This document shows, in pieces, positions 8,012 to 17,564 of a stretch of 64,000 nt of DNA (position 1 is the first letter of the stretch; every line of letters starts with the position of its first letter). The notes below the pieces were generated by a model. The model was not told the DNA's origin. It searched no databases and worked only from the letters and a program-made list of their open reading frames with translations. A program made the position numbers and the translations under genes. The DNA comes from Nitrospirota bacterium (GTDB taxonomy: Bacteria > Nitrospirota > Thermodesulfovibrionia > Thermodesulfovibrionales > Magnetobacteriaceae): the NCBI GenBank assembly GCA_015233895.1, contig JADFXG010000003.1:1-64000 (forward strand), written 5' to 3'.

Positions 8012-9564
8012 TACGGTGTAGCAAAAAACCGCCTGGGGTCGCTGACCCCAAAGGTAAGGTATATTTAACCGGAGCCGGCCCGGGAGACATCGGGCTACTG
8101 ACAGTGAAGGCATTAAAATGCCTTAAAAATGCAGATGTTATTGTGTATGATTTCCACATAAACGCTCAAATTCTTAACTATGCCAAAGAGGGTGCCGAGC
8201 TTGTATATGCCGGAAAGCGCGGCGGACATCACGATATGAATCAGGATGCCATAAATGCAGCCCTTGTGCAACTTGCACTGGCAGGGAAATCGGTTTGCAG
8301 ATTAAAGGGGGGAGACCCGTTTGTGTTTGGCAGGGGTGGTGAGGAGGCTGAGGTTTTGGCAAGCCACGGGATAGAGTTTGAGATAATCCCCGGTGTCTCC
8401 TCAGCTATCAGTGTTCCGGCCTACGCAGGTATTCCCATAACGCACAGGAAGCATTCGTCCTCGTTTGCCGTGATTACCGGAAATGAGGATGAAACAAGGA
8501 CAGGGAGCAGAATTAACTGGCAGGCACTTGCCGGAGGGTTTGACACTCTGGTGTTTCTAATGGGAGTCAAGAATTTATCTTTTATAACACAAAAACTTAT
8601 AGAGCACGGTAAAAGCGCCGACACACCGGCAGCCGTAATCCGCTGGGGCACACGGCCTGAGCAGACAACGATAACCGGTGTTTTACAAAACATCGCATCA
8701 CTATCGCAGGCTGAACATATAAGGCCTCCGGCCATCATGGTTGTAGGCACCACGGTACTTCTCAGAGATACTCTCAATTGGTTTGAAACACGGCCGCTAT
8801 TTGGTGAAAGAATTTTAATCACCAGACCCTATAGCGCTGAGTATGAACCGCTTGAGTCGCTGGGAGCCGAAATCTTTGAGTTTCCAACAATTAAAATTGT
8901 GCTGCCTGAAAGCTTTGATGAACTTGACGCAGCCATAGACAATGTCGAAAGTTACGATTGGCTGATATTTACAAGCTCAAGCGGAGTTGACTATTTTATT
9001 AAACGCTTACTGGAGAAAGCTCACGACATAAGAGACCTCAAAGGGATAGGAATTTGTGCGATAGGAATAAAAACGAAAGAGGCAGTTGAAAAATACGGGA
9101 TGCGAGTGGATGAAATGCCGGATGAGTTTAACGCAGAGGGCTTAATTAAACTATTTGAAAGCAAAAACGGGATAAAGAGCAAACGGTTTTTACTGCCACG
9201 GGCTGAAAAGGCAAGAGAGACTTTTCCTGAGCGTGTAAGAGCGCTTGGAGGTTACATCGATACCCCTGTGACATACAGGGCAATAAATCAAATACCCCAT
9301 ATAAAGCGGCTTGAACGGTTCCTAAGAGAGCGTAGAATCACAACCGCCACCTTTACATCTGCAGCCACGTTTACAAACCTTCTTGACTCTGTAAGCGGTA
9401 GCCTCACAGAACTCCTTTCAGGTGTAACCATTGCCGTCATAGGTCCGGTAACTAAAAAAGCTATAGAAAAACACGGCCTAAAGGTTGACATCATGCCAGA
9501 GCGTGCCACCATTGCCGATATGGTCAGTGCTATTGTTGAAAATAAATTAACAACAGTCAAATAA
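8008..9564 (+). CDS. cobA-hemD: Uroporphyrinogen-III C-methyltransferase / uroporphyrinogen-III synthase fusion
   Basis: 518 residues combining two enzymes. Residues ~15-260 form a SUMT (CobA) domain that makes precorrin-2: VYLTGAGPGDIGLLT, the RLKGGDPFVFGRGGEEAE motif, and PGVSSAISVPAYAGIPITHR. Residues ~268-515 form a HemD domain that cyclises hydroxymethylbilane: GERILITRPY, WLIFTSSSGVDYF, and a C-terminal TATFTSAATFTNL. This CobA-HemD fusion is well known in anaerobes and links HemC output directly to sirohaem, cobalamin and haem d1 branches. That fits the B12-dependent ribonucleotide reductase at 18246-20510. The ATG overlaps the hemC stop. Confidence 0.95.
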   Translation: MIRCSKKPPGVADPKGKVYLTGAGPGDIGLLTVKALKCLKNADVIVYDFHINAQILNYAKEGAELVYAGKRGGHHDMNQDAINAALVQLALAGKSVCRLKGGDPFVFGRGGEEAEVLASHGIEFEIIPGVSSAISVPAYAGIPITHRKHSSSFAVITGNEDETRTGSRINWQALAGGFDTLVFLMGVKNLSFITQKLIEHGKSADTPAAVIRWGTRPEQTTITGVLQNIASLSQAEHIRPPAIMVVGTTVLLRDTLNWFETRPLFGERILITRPYSAEYEPLESLGAEIFEFPTIKIVLPESFDELDAAIDNVESYDWLIFTSSSGVDYFIKRLLEKAHDIRDLKGIGICAIGIKTKEAVEKYGMRVDEMPDEFNAEGLIKLFESKNGIKSKRFLLPRAEKARETFPERVRALGGYIDTPVTYRAINQIPHIKRLERFLRERRITTATFTSAATFTNLLDSVSGSLTELLSGVTIAVIGPVTKKAIEKHGLKVDIMPERATIADMVSAIVENKLTTVK

Positions 9565-9583
9565 TACAAAGTAGCATTCTATC

Positions 9584-9628
9584 GCCTAATTTTGAATAAA
9601 ACTAAGAAAAAAACTAAAAAAATCAGGC
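9584..9628 (+). terminator. Possible AT-rich terminator hairpin after cobA-hemD
   Basis: GCCTAATTTT (9584-9593) pairs with AAAATCAGGC (9619-9628) with one mismatch, around a 25-base A-rich loop; T-rich sequence follows. The long loop makes this a weak candidate. Confidence 0.3.
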
Positions 9629-9692
9629 TTGATATTGTTTTTTATTAAATGTTACACTTAATTCCAAGAAAAAATAGCATTTGAGGGAAAAA

Positions 9693-10943
9693 ATGGAAAG
9701 TAAAAAACCAAACAGCACTGTCCACATAATTGACGTAACCAACAGAGATGGTGTTCAGACTTCAAGGATACTGTTGCCAAAGCTCTCCAAGACCATGCTG
9801 AATCTGTATCTGGACGAGATGGGAATTTTTCAAAGTGAGGTAGGATTCCCTACACTTAAGCATGAAATTGGCTACATTAATGCCAATCTCAAATTGTTTA
9901 AAAAAGGAGTTATCAAACAGATTCATCTTGAGGGCTGGTGCAGGGCTGTCACTGAGGATATTGAGTTAACATTTAAGAACTGCCCTGAGATTAAGCACTT
10001 AAACATCTCAGCCTCTACTTCAGATATTTTAATACGAGGCAAGTTCATGGGCAAGAAAACCTTTAAAGACGTTGTAGATCAAATGGTAAAGGCCGTAAAA
10101 GTGGCTCGTGATCATGGGGTGGAAACCATCGGGGTAAACGCAGAGGATGCCTCACGGACTGAGTTGGACAAGATAGAGGAGTTTATCATTGCTGGCAAAG
10201 AGGCAGGAGCAGACCGCTTCAGGTACTGCGACACTTTAGGCGCTGAGGGGCCTATCTCAATCTATGAAAAGATAAAAGAACTATCCGAAAAAACAAAATT
10301 CCCGATAGAAATGCACTGTCATAACGATTTAGGCATGGCTGAGGCAATCTCAATAGCCGGAGCAAGAGGAGCCACGGTGTGCGGCATGGACACCTATATA
10401 AATACCACAGTTAACGGCTATGGCGAAAGGTCAGGCAATGCAGACCTTGTATCCATTTTACTTGCACTAAAGTATTCTAACCACTTCAGTGACAGGGTTT
10501 ATCTTGAGGATACGGTTAACTTAAAGCATTCGTGGAGGATAGCTAAGTATGCCTCGTATGCCTTTGGCCTTCCTCTTCCCATAAACCAGCCCGGAGTTGG
10601 TGCTAACGTGTTTGCCCACGAGTCAGGGATTCACGCAGACGGCGCACTAAAAGACAGAAGAAACTATGAACTCTATGACCCCGAAGACGTTGGACGCGGG
10701 CACTCTGATTTACTGGGCACAGGCCGGGTCATAACAACCGGCGCCTATGGAGGAATAAAGGGATTTCGCCACGTTTACGATAACCTCGGCGTTTACTTCA
10801 GTAACGACGATGAGGCACGCGACATACTTGAGCTTGTCCAGTACGCAAACCTGCACACTCAAAAACCGCTGACCGATGATGAGTTAAAATTTATAGCCAG
10901 TAATCCCGATGAAGTGAGAGAGATTATGAGGGTGGATTTATGA
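9693..10943 (+). CDS. HMGL-family synthase, probable Re-citrate synthase (or homocitrate synthase)
   Basis: 416 residues of the DRE-TIM metallolyase family, which condenses acetyl-CoA with a 2-oxo acid. Visible motifs are [11 protein letters not shown] at the N-terminus (the R-D pair of the active site), [13 protein letters not shown] (metal-binding HxH region), and a second-domain motif [11 protein letters not shown]. The ATG at 9693 with GAGGG at 9683-9687 is preferred over TTG 9681. It overlaps the isocitrate dehydrogenase gene (TTATGA), which points to citrate as product: the enzyme may be the Re-face citrate synthase known from clostridia and other anaerobes. By sequence alone, homocitrate or citramalate synthase cannot be excluded. 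Confidence 0.75.
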   Translation: MESKKPNSTVHIIDVTNRDGVQTSRILLPKLSKTMLNLYLDEMGIFQSEVGFPTLKHEIGYINANLKLFKKGVIKQIHLEGWCRAVTEDIELTFKNCPEIKHLNISASTSDILIRGKFMGKKTFKDVVDQMVKAVKVARDHGVETIGVNAEDASRTELDKIEEFIIAGKEAGADRFRYCDTLGAEGPISIYEKIKELSEKTKFPIEMHCHNDLGMAEAISIAGARGATVCGMDTYINTTVNGYGERSGNADLVSILLALKYSNHFSDRVYLEDTVNLKHSWRIAKYASYAFGLPLPINQPGVGANVFAHESGIHADGALKDRRNYELYDPEDVGRGHSDLLGTGRVITTGAYGGIKGFRHVYDNLGVYFSNDDEARDILELVQYANLHTQKPLTDDELKFIASNPDEVREIMRVDL

Positions 10944-12025
10944 TACACAATGTGACATTAATTCCCGGAGACGGCACAGGGCCTGAGATAACCGAGGCTG
11001 TCGTCAGGGTTGTTGAAGCTACCGGAGTAAAGTTTAACTGGGATGTGCAAAATGCGGGGATTGATGTGTTTGAGGCCGAGGGCAGTCCTCTGCCAGTAAG
11101 AGTTATAGAGAGTATAAAGAAAAACAAGGTGGCAATAAAGGGCCCCGTAACCACTCCTGTAGGCGGAGGCTTTAGAAGCGTTAACGTTACTTTGCGGCAG
11201 GAGCTTGATCTTTATGCCTGCCTACGGCCATGTAAAGCTTATGAGGGGGCACGCACCAGGTTTCCTGAGGTTGATATAGTAATAGTTAGAGAAAACACCG
11301 AAGACCTCTACGCAGGAATTGAGTTTAAAAAAGACGATGAAAACACTCTGTCACTGATAGAGTTTATAAAGTCCAAAACTGGTAAAACAATAAGAAACGA
11401 TTCAGGAATAAGTATAAAGCCGATTTCCGTTTTTGGTACGGAAAGGATAGTGCGATTTGCCTTTGACTACGCACGTGCCCATGGCAGGCGGAAAGTGACG
11501 TCGGTGCATAAGGCAAATATAATGAAGTTTTCCGATGGCCTGTTTCTTGAGGTATCAAAAAAAGTAGCCGAGTCATATCCTGACATTGAGTTTGAAGACA
11601 GAATCATAGACAATATGTGTATGCAGCTTGTACAGAAACCGGAGCAGTATGATGTGTTAGTGCTGCCAAATCTGTATGGGGATGTGGTGTCGGATTTAGC
11701 AGCGGGTCTGATAGGGGGGCTGGGGCTTGCGCCCGGGGCCAACATTGGAGCCGAGATGGCAGTGTTTGAAGCCACTCACGGAAGCGCCCCTAAGTATAAG
11801 GGGCTTAACAAGGTAAATCCCATCGCTATGATGTTATCAGCTATAATGATGTTAAACCACCTTGGGGAGAAAGATGCTGCAGTTGCACTTGACAACGCTA
11901 TAGCTAAAATAATCAGAGAGGGTAAAGATGTAACTTATGACATGAAGCCAAAACCGGATGACACAACTGCCGTAGGAACCTCCGGTGTTGCCGATGCCAT
12001 CTGTAAAATACTTAAAAATGGATAA
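10940..12025 (+). CDS. icd: Isocitrate dehydrogenase, NAD-type (beta-decarboxylating)
   Basis: 361-residue member of the isocitrate/isopropylmalate dehydrogenase family, oxidising isocitrate to 2-oxoglutarate. Seen: [10 protein letters not shown] at the N-terminus; the substrate-binding run [18 protein letters not shown], whose phosphorylation-loop-like Ser/Asn region is typical of isocitrate rather than isopropylmalate enzymes; and the metal-site Asp region [42 protein letters not shown] follows. The short length favours the NAD-dependent class. The ATG overlaps the upstream synthase stop by 4 bases, so the pair is one translational unit for glutamate or TCA-cycle supply. Confidence 0.92.
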   Translation: MIHNVTLIPGDGTGPEITEAVVRVVEATGVKFNWDVQNAGIDVFEAEGSPLPVRVIESIKKNKVAIKGPVTTPVGGGFRSVNVTLRQELDLYACLRPCKAYEGARTRFPEVDIVIVRENTEDLYAGIEFKKDDENTLSLIEFIKSKTGKTIRNDSGISIKPISVFGTERIVRFAFDYARAHGRRKVTSVHKANIMKFSDGLFLEVSKKVAESYPDIEFEDRIIDNMCMQLVQKPEQYDVLVLPNLYGDVVSDLAAGLIGGLGLAPGANIGAEMAVFEATHGSAPKYKGLNKVNPIAMMLSAIMMLNHLGEKDAAVALDNAIAKIIREGKDVTYDMKPKPDDTTAVGTSGVADAICKILKNG

Positions 12026-12064
12026 AAACTGTGCAATCTTACAGGGGAGCACTCTAGAGGGAAA

Positions 12065-12664
12065 ATGAAAAGAATAAGGTTTTTTGTTGTCTTAATGGCC
12101 TGTGTTTTGCTGTTATTTTTAGCTGCTGCATGTACACCAGTGTGTGTATCTACAAGAGTCTCGTGTTTTGGTTATCAAAAGCCGTTTGACCTTAAGGGTT
12201 CTGTCATTGTGCCTCTATGTGAGAACTTGTTTATGACCTGTCAGTTTTGTTACGATTACAATGAGTTAGCAAATATATGCAATAAGGAAATCAGGGGCTG
12301 CAGCGGACGTTGTATGGTTTTTGGAGCGTGGGCGTCTTGTTATTCAAAAGACGGAAGGATTTCCTGCTTGTCGAAGGAACCCTCTAAAAACACAAAATCT
12401 GAGTCTGAGAAAAAATCAGAACCTGCAGCCGGTACAAAACCAAATATTGATGCAGAAAAAAAACCTGAACCCGATAAAAAACCGGAGCCTGACGTAAAAC
12501 CAGTGCCACCAGCCGATACTAAGCAAGAGCCGGAGAAAAAACCTGAGCCCGCACCTGATACTAAACCACAACCTGAGTCCGGTGCCAACCCTGAGGCGGC
12601 AACTGATGCCAAGCCTGAAGCGCCAAAAGACACAAACACTGAACCGCTAAAAAATCAGGAATAA
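12065..12664 (+). CDS. Cys-rich lipoprotein with Pro/Lys/Glu tail, function unknown
   Basis: 199 residues. A lipoprotein signal peptide ends in LAAAC (Cys23 lipidated). The next ~80 residues hold about ten cysteines (for example CQFC and CSGRC), suggesting disulfides or metal binding outside the cytoplasm. Residues ~105-199 are a low-complexity tail of KPEPDKKPEPD-type repeats, probably a wall- or periplasm-spanning spacer. The start ATG 12065 has AGAGGG at 12056-12061. It sits between icd and an MscS channel in the same direction. I do not recognise the Cys-rich part. Confidence 0.7.
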   Translation: MKRIRFFVVLMACVLLLFLAAACTPVCVSTRVSCFGYQKPFDLKGSVIVPLCENLFMTCQFCYDYNELANICNKEIRGCSGRCMVFGAWASCYSKDGRISCLSKEPSKNTKSESEKKSEPAAGTKPNIDAEKKPEPDKKPEPDVKPVPPADTKQEPEKKPEPAPDTKPQPESGANPEAATDAKPEAPKDTNTEPLKNQE

Positions 12665-12692
12665 TATCATAAGTTTTTTATCTCAGGATACA

Positions 12693-13958
12693 TTGCTCAG
12701 GTTCTTTAACACTCAGTTTCTGTGGTTAAAAGTAAATGTCTTAGTCCTTACCTCACTGATTGAGATTTTGTTGATAGCTGCTATAATAGTTTTTGTAAGT
12801 ATTTTCAAAAAACCGGTAAATTCCTTTGTTAAAAAATCCATAGACAGGCTTAACATGGCTGAAAGCATTTATGCGCCTGTTATAAGAAATATATCAGACC
12901 ATTTAAGCGGCATTATTACAGCTCTGCTGCTTCTTTTTGCCCGTCACATATCGGTGGAATTACACCATAAAACCAAAATTTTACAACTGGCTGCAAACAT
13001 CTACATTGCATGGATAGCCATAAGCATTGTATCAAGAGCTATAAAGAAGAGGGAACTTGCAAAGGCTGTAAAAATCGTGGTTTTGGTACTTACATGTCTT
13101 AATATTTTAGATTTGCTGACCCCTCTTATGGCACTGCTGGACAATATAGGTTTCATGTTTACAAACAAAAAAATCAGCATGTTGACCATTATAGAAGGTG
13201 TTGCACTAACCACAGTAGTATTTTATGTCGGCAATTTCATAGTAGATAGTATTTCAGTAAAAATCTCAAAAAAATCCAGCCTGAACCCGACACTTGAGGT
13301 GTTGTTTTTAAAACTGTCAAAAACTCTGGTTATTGTTATATCAGCAGCTGCCGGGCTTGAGATGGCAGGATTTAGCTTTCAAACACTTCATTACTTTAGT
13401 GGAGCTTTAGGCATTGGGATAGGTTTTGGCCTAAAAAATATCTTTTCCAATTATATAAGCGGGATAATACTGCTGATTGATAAATCCATAAAACCGGGAG
13501 ATGTAATCGAGGTGGGAGATAAATTTGGATGGATAACAGATTTAAGGGCAAGATACGTTTCACTTTTGACAAGGGACGGCAAAGAGTACATAATCCCAAA
13601 CGAGGAACTGATAAATCAGCGGGTGGTAAGCTGGACACACTCTGACAATCGCATAAGAGTTGTGCTGCCTGTGGGTATCTCGTATGACTCCGACGTAAGA
13701 CTGGCAATGGATTTGACCGTAGAGGCGGCAAAGAGTGTACCGCGGGTATTGAAAAACCCTGAGCCTGTTTGCAGATTCATAGAATTTGCAGATAGTTCGT
13801 TAAACCTCTCTCTGAGAGTTTGGATAAGTGATCCGCAAAACGGAATCGCTAACGTAAAAAGTGATATTAATCTTGGGATACTGGACAGATTCAACTCAAA
13901 CAATATAAAAATTCCTTACCCGCAAAGAGATATTCATATGAAACCACAAGCCTCTTAG
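12693..13958 (+). CDS. MscS-family mechanosensitive ion channel
   Basis: 421-residue inner-membrane protein. Four to five hydrophobic helices precede the pore helix and beta domain. The pore segment contains SGALGIGIGFGLKNIFSNYISGIILL, followed by the MscS beta motif DKSIKPGDVIEVGDKFGWI and RDGKEYIIPNEELI. The extended N-terminus makes it larger than E. coli MscS (286 aa). The start is TTG 12693 with TCAGGA at 12683-12688; no ATG fits. It is expected to release solutes on hypo-osmotic shock. It follows the lipoprotein gene by 28 bases and may share its mRNA. Confidence 0.9.
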   Translation: MLRFFNTQFLWLKVNVLVLTSLIEILLIAAIIVFVSIFKKPVNSFVKKSIDRLNMAESIYAPVIRNISDHLSGIITALLLLFARHISVELHHKTKILQLAANIYIAWIAISIVSRAIKKRELAKAVKIVVLVLTCLNILDLLTPLMALLDNIGFMFTNKKISMLTIIEGVALTTVVFYVGNFIVDSISVKISKKSSLNPTLEVLFLKLSKTLVIVISAAAGLEMAGFSFQTLHYFSGALGIGIGFGLKNIFSNYISGIILLIDKSIKPGDVIEVGDKFGWITDLRARYVSLLTRDGKEYIIPNEELINQRVVSWTHSDNRIRVVLPVGISYDSDVRLAMDLTVEAAKSVPRVLKNPEPVCRFIEFADSSLNLSLRVWISDPQNGIANVKSDINLGILDRFNSNNIKIPYPQRDIHMKPQAS

Positions 13959-14086
13959 AACGCGCGATAACACCAATTTTTAACTGCAAACTGATAAAAT
14001 AAATCTGCTTATTACATTGATTGGATATATTGAGTTATAATAGACTTAATTCTTTATAAAATACACCTTGGGAGGGTAATAAGGCG

Positions 14087-17000
14087 ATGGCAGGCACTGA
14101 GTTTAGCTGGTTACATTTGTCTGATTTACATTGGAATGAAAAAGTATCAAATGCTAAATGGTCAACGATTAAAAATGAATTATATAATGATTTAGATCGT
14201 ATTCATAAAAAGGCTGGCCCATTTGATGTTGTTATTTTCTCCGGTGATTTAACCAAATTCGGCTCAAAAGAAGAATTCGACAAAGTTACTGAATTTTTAG
14301 AAGATCTGTTTAAAAAGTCATATTGTAAAGATGCTCACTTTCTGTGTGTTCCCGGCAATCATGATTTAGTCAGAGCTACAGATATAGATACCAATACTAA
14401 CATTAACAATCTTGGATTATGGTTTACAAAAGATGCAATAAGAAAAAGATTTTTTGATGACACAAACTACGACCTCAGAAAATTTATTCACAATAGTTTT
14501 GAACACTATTTCACTTTTATTACATATAATACATTGCCATTTGCCAAAAATATCCAGCCCGGTCACTTACCCGGTGACTTTTCGGCTACTTTTGAAAAGT
14601 GTGATTATAAGTTTGGATTTATCGGTCTAAATTCCGCTTTCTTACATTTAACTGATGGGGCTAATGAAACCAATATCGCAGTAGATGTGGAACAGATTCA
14701 TAAAGTTTGTAATAAAAATATTCCAGCATGGTGTGCCGCTAACCATGTAAATTTCCTAATCACTCATCATCCACCACATTGGTTAACCGGAGGAAGCGAT
14801 GACAATGCAGTCCGTAAAGATTTTAAATCGCACATCGCTCCATCCGGTAGATTTCACGCTCATCTGTTCGGACATATGCATGATACTAACATTACGTTAT
14901 CTTCAATGGGCGGAGGCCTGATCAAACGAGAACTTCAGGGAGTTGCTTTGTCTGAAATAGAAAAGTTACCTGATGGCTCAACAAAACGAATCCACGGCTA
15001 TAGTGCCGGCAAAATTATTATTAATAAAACTGATGCCCAAATTTATTGGTGGCCGCGAAAACTAGCTGAGAAAAAAGATGGCAGTTATGGAATTGGACGT
15101 GACTGTGATTTTTATTTAGATGAAGACGGAGGGTATATTAAATCAGATGAATTTAAAATAAACATCAATGTAATCCCTAAAGCAAAAATCCTATACAAAG
15201 CTAATATTGTTACTTCTTACGATACACATCAGGTAACATATAGCACATTTTTAGGCCGTAACGAACTCATTAATAATGATTTAATACCATTATTGAAAGA
15301 TCCCAAAAGGCGCCTAATAACCTTATGGGGCCCGCCTGGAGTAGGTAAGACAACTATCGCTCAAGTTCTACTGGAAAAGGCGGAGTCTTTGTCTTTATTT
15401 AAAGACGGAGTTTACTTCTGTTCGTTTCAGGACGTTGTAGCATTAGACAGTTTTATTGCAACACTGAACTCTACAGTAGCTAAATCTACAAATGCTAAAA
15501 AAGACACTCTGTTTGAATTTCTAAAAGAAAGAAATTGCCTTTTAATTTTAGACAATTTTGAGGACCCGCTTACAAGCAAAGATGAAGATAATGTAAAAGA
15601 TTTTATTACAACGCTTTTGCCACATGCACCCAATGTGAAACTCGTAGTTACGACCAGAATAAGGCTTAATTTACCTAAAACAGAAGATGTCATACCTGTA
15701 GAAACTCTAAAGAGGGAGTATTCAGAGAAACTTCTTAACAAGTTAGTTGTCGCCCAAAAGATAGCCGTTGATTTGAAAAAAGGAGATTTACAAGCACTCC
15801 TTGACGAATTAGGGGATATTCCATTAGCAATAGAACTTGCCGTGCCTAACCTTGTTTCAGGGGTTGATGATTTGACAAACGAATTAAAAAATCTTAATCT
15901 TGGTATTTTAGGTGAGTGTGGATCAGATGAAACAAGTGTTGATAGAAATCAGAGCATCTGTAAAAGTATTTCTCTTTCTTATTCTAAAATAAAAAACGAT
16001 ACTGAAAGGCTTCTGTTTTTTGTCTGTTCTCTTTTTCCATCCGGACTTAAAAGGGCTGACGCAGATAAAATCATTCATGGGCTTGGATTGCAGACTATCA
16101 AATCACTTATAGACAAGTCTATAGTATCATATTCTGCTGAAAAGATATTCACCATGCTTGCTCCCATAAGAACTTATGCTTACGGAATGTTTAAGAAAAT
16201 GGCTGAAATAGATGATGGCGTCAAAAATCGTTGGATTGATTTATGTATCGAGAAATCAAGGGAATATCATAATATCAAAAGTGGAACCGCCAAAAAAAAA
16301 CCTAAAGACCTGATAAACGAGCTTCCCGATATGTTCAGAGTTTTGGAGTATCTGGTTTCTAAGTCAGAAAAAGATGCTCTTATTAAAATACTTGGTAATT
16401 TAACTGACTTTTCACACTTAGTTGGAATAACAAAAGATGTGATGTCTTTTTTAGATAAAACAAAAGAAATTGCAAAGAAAGCTGGTGATATTTTAGGGCA
16501 GGCTAAATGCATTTATTGGATGGGTTTTATTCATTTGTACGAATCAAGAAACAAGGAGGCGATGGAGTCTTATAATCAAGCATTGCCGCTTTACAAGCAG
16601 ATTGGCGATATTTTAGGACAGGCTAGCTGCATATTTAGTATAGGCGACATTCATCTTTACGAATCAAGAAAAGGTGAGGCAATGGACTCTTATAATCAAG
16701 CGTTGTCGCTTTACAAACAAGTTGGCAGCATTTTAGGGCAGGCTAACTGCATATTTAGTATAGGCGACATTCATTTTAGTGAATCAAGAAATGATGAGGC
16801 GATGGAGTCTTATAACCAAGCATTGCAGATGTTCAAAAAATTCGATAATATTAATATTTTAGGACAGGCTACTTGCATATGGAGGATAGGCGATATTCAT
16901 CGTTACGAATCAAGAAATGATGAGGCGATGAAGTCTTATAACCAAGCATTGCAGTTGTTCAAAGATGTTGGTACCATTTCAGGTGAGGCTCACTGCATTG

Positions 17001-17233
17001 CGGGTATAGGTTGTTGTTTTATAAATAATAACAAGACAGATGAAGGAATTAAAAAGGTATTTGAGGCGATCAAACTTTATGAAAAGGTAAGTGACAGACA
17101 TTCAACAGGAGAAGCTTATAAAGACCTTGGCAATGAACTTGAGAAAATTAAAGGATATGAAGACAAAGCGCTTGAATATAGAAAGAAAGGTGAGGAGATA
17201 TTAAATAGTATCGAGCGGGCGATAAAAGACTGA
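14087..17233 (+). CDS. Metallophosphoesterase-STAND NTPase-TPR fusion protein
   Basis: 1048 residues. Residues 1-~320: calcineurin-like phosphoesterase with all metal motifs, D13-x-H15 (LSDLHW), GD54 (FSGDLT), GNHD (90-93), H227/H228 (THHPPHW) and GHMH (262-265). Residues ~385-640: NB-ARC-like STAND module with P-loop GPPGVGKTT (415-423), Walker B LLILDNFED (485-493), VVTTR and GDIPLAIELA. Residues ~800-1040: TPRs, four of them nearly identical. The layout of effector, nucleotide switch and repeat sensor matches bacterial NLR-like (Avs-type) defence proteins. With a phosphoesterase effector it could attack nucleic acids or nucleotides; this is inference. GGGAGG at 14072-14077 supports the start. 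The coding sequence looks more AT-rich than its flanks. A MITE-like element abuts the stop codon. Confidence 0.88.
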   Translation: MAGTEFSWLHLSDLHWNEKVSNAKWSTIKNELYNDLDRIHKKAGPFDVVIFSGDLTKFGSKEEFDKVTEFLEDLFKKSYCKDAHFLCVPGNHDLVRATDIDTNTNINNLGLWFTKDAIRKRFFDDTNYDLRKFIHNSFEHYFTFITYNTLPFAKNIQPGHLPGDFSATFEKCDYKFGFIGLNSAFLHLTDGANETNIAVDVEQIHKVCNKNIPAWCAANHVNFLITHHPPHWLTGGSDDNAVRKDFKSHIAPSGRFHAHLFGHMHDTNITLSSMGGGLIKRELQGVALSEIEKLPDGSTKRIHGYSAGKIIINKTDAQIYWWPRKLAEKKDGSYGIGRDCDFYLDEDGGYIKSDEFKININVIPKAKILYKANIVTSYDTHQVTYSTFLGRNELINNDLIPLLKDPKRRLITLWGPPGVGKTTIAQVLLEKAESLSLFKDGVYFCSFQDVVALDSFIATLNSTVAKSTNAKKDTLFEFLKERNCLLILDNFEDPLTSKDEDNVKDFITTLLPHAPNVKLVVTTRIRLNLPKTEDVIPVETLKREYSEKLLNKLVVAQKIAVDLKKGDLQALLDELGDIPLAIELAVPNLVSGVDDLTNELKNLNLGILGECGSDETSVDRNQSICKSISLSYSKIKNDTERLLFFVCSLFPSGLKRADADKIIHGLGLQTIKSLIDKSIVSYSAEKIFTMLAPIRTYAYGMFKKMAEIDDGVKNRWIDLCIEKSREYHNIKSGTAKKKPKDLINELPDMFRVLEYLVSKSEKDALIKILGNLTDFSHLVGITKDVMSFLDKTKEIAKKAGDILGQAKCIYWMGFIHLYESRNKEAMESYNQALPLYKQIGDILGQASCIFSIGDIHLYESRKGEAMDSYNQALSLYKQVGSILGQANCIFSIGDIHFSESRNDEAMESYNQALQMFKKFDNINILGQATCIWRIGDIHRYESRNDEAMKSYNQALQLFKDVGTISGEAHCIAGIGCCFINNNKTDEGIKKVFEAIKLYEKVSDRHSTGEAYKDLGNELEKIKGYEDKALEYRKKGEEILNSIERAIKD
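16493..17098 (+). repeat. Tandem TPR-coding repeats, five units of about 120 bp
   Basis: Units start at 16493, 16613, 16733, 16859 and 16979. Four are 40 codons and the third is 42 codons. Units 1-4 share LGQAxCI, GDIH, ESR, EAMxSYNQAL at both protein and DNA level; unit 5 is diverged. The high DNA identity suggests recent expansion by recombination or slippage in the sensor part of the protein. Confidence 0.85.
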
Positions 17234-17234
17234 G

Positions 17235-17409
17235 ACCGAGTTGCGCTCAAAAGAGGAGATTGCCACATCCCCTGCGGGGGTTCGCAATGACGGAGGGGGC
17301 TGTACATGAGCATCCCTATCTGTCATTACGAGGAGCGTAGCGACCAGGGGAATCACCTTGAGGTGTGAGTAATCTCCTCTTTAAATTATAGTTTAGGTTG
17401 CAACTCGGT
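17235..17409. mobile_element. MITE-like element, copy 1
   Basis: Terminal inverted repeats ACCGAGTTGC (17235-17244) and GCAACTCGGT (17400-17409), with TA on the right. Inside, AAGAGGAGATTGCC near 17250 is mirrored by AATCTCCTCTT near 17371-17381. No coding capacity. The outer end matches the IS630 right end at 444-453. It starts 1 base after the stop codon of the STAND gene. Confidence 0.65.
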
Positions 17410-17423
17410 ATGAGGCGGGATAA

Positions 17424-17511
17424 CATAAATCTTTTTATCTGCTCGTCTGTTGTGCGGGCGGAGCTCGCAATAAGACTTTTTAAGCGGCGGAACGCCGGTT
17501 AAAAAATTCTT
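17424..17511 (+). repeat. Dispersed repeat A, copy 1
   Basis: Part of a three-copy family (also 37671-37770 and, inverted, 57457-57546). The conserved core is CTGCTCGTCTGTT, GGGCGGAGCTCGC, then TTTTTAAGCGGCGGAACGCC and GGTTAAAAAA. It contains the small hairpin CGGCG-GAA-CGCCG. It lies about 15 bases past the MITE right end, an arrangement also seen in copy 2. Confidence 0.75.
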
Positions 17512-17564
17512 TACCCATAAGTAAACCAACAAAACATCAGATAAAACCAACCAATCGCTAACCC

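Noticed and set aside
12340-12639. Gly/Ser-rich 99-residue minus-strand frame
   Set aside because: It is the antisense of the Pro/Lys/Glu-rich lipoprotein tail; low complexity keeps it open by chance.
16493-17098. CRISPR array
   Set aside because: Regular spacing, but the units are contiguous 120-bp coding repeats without variable spacers.
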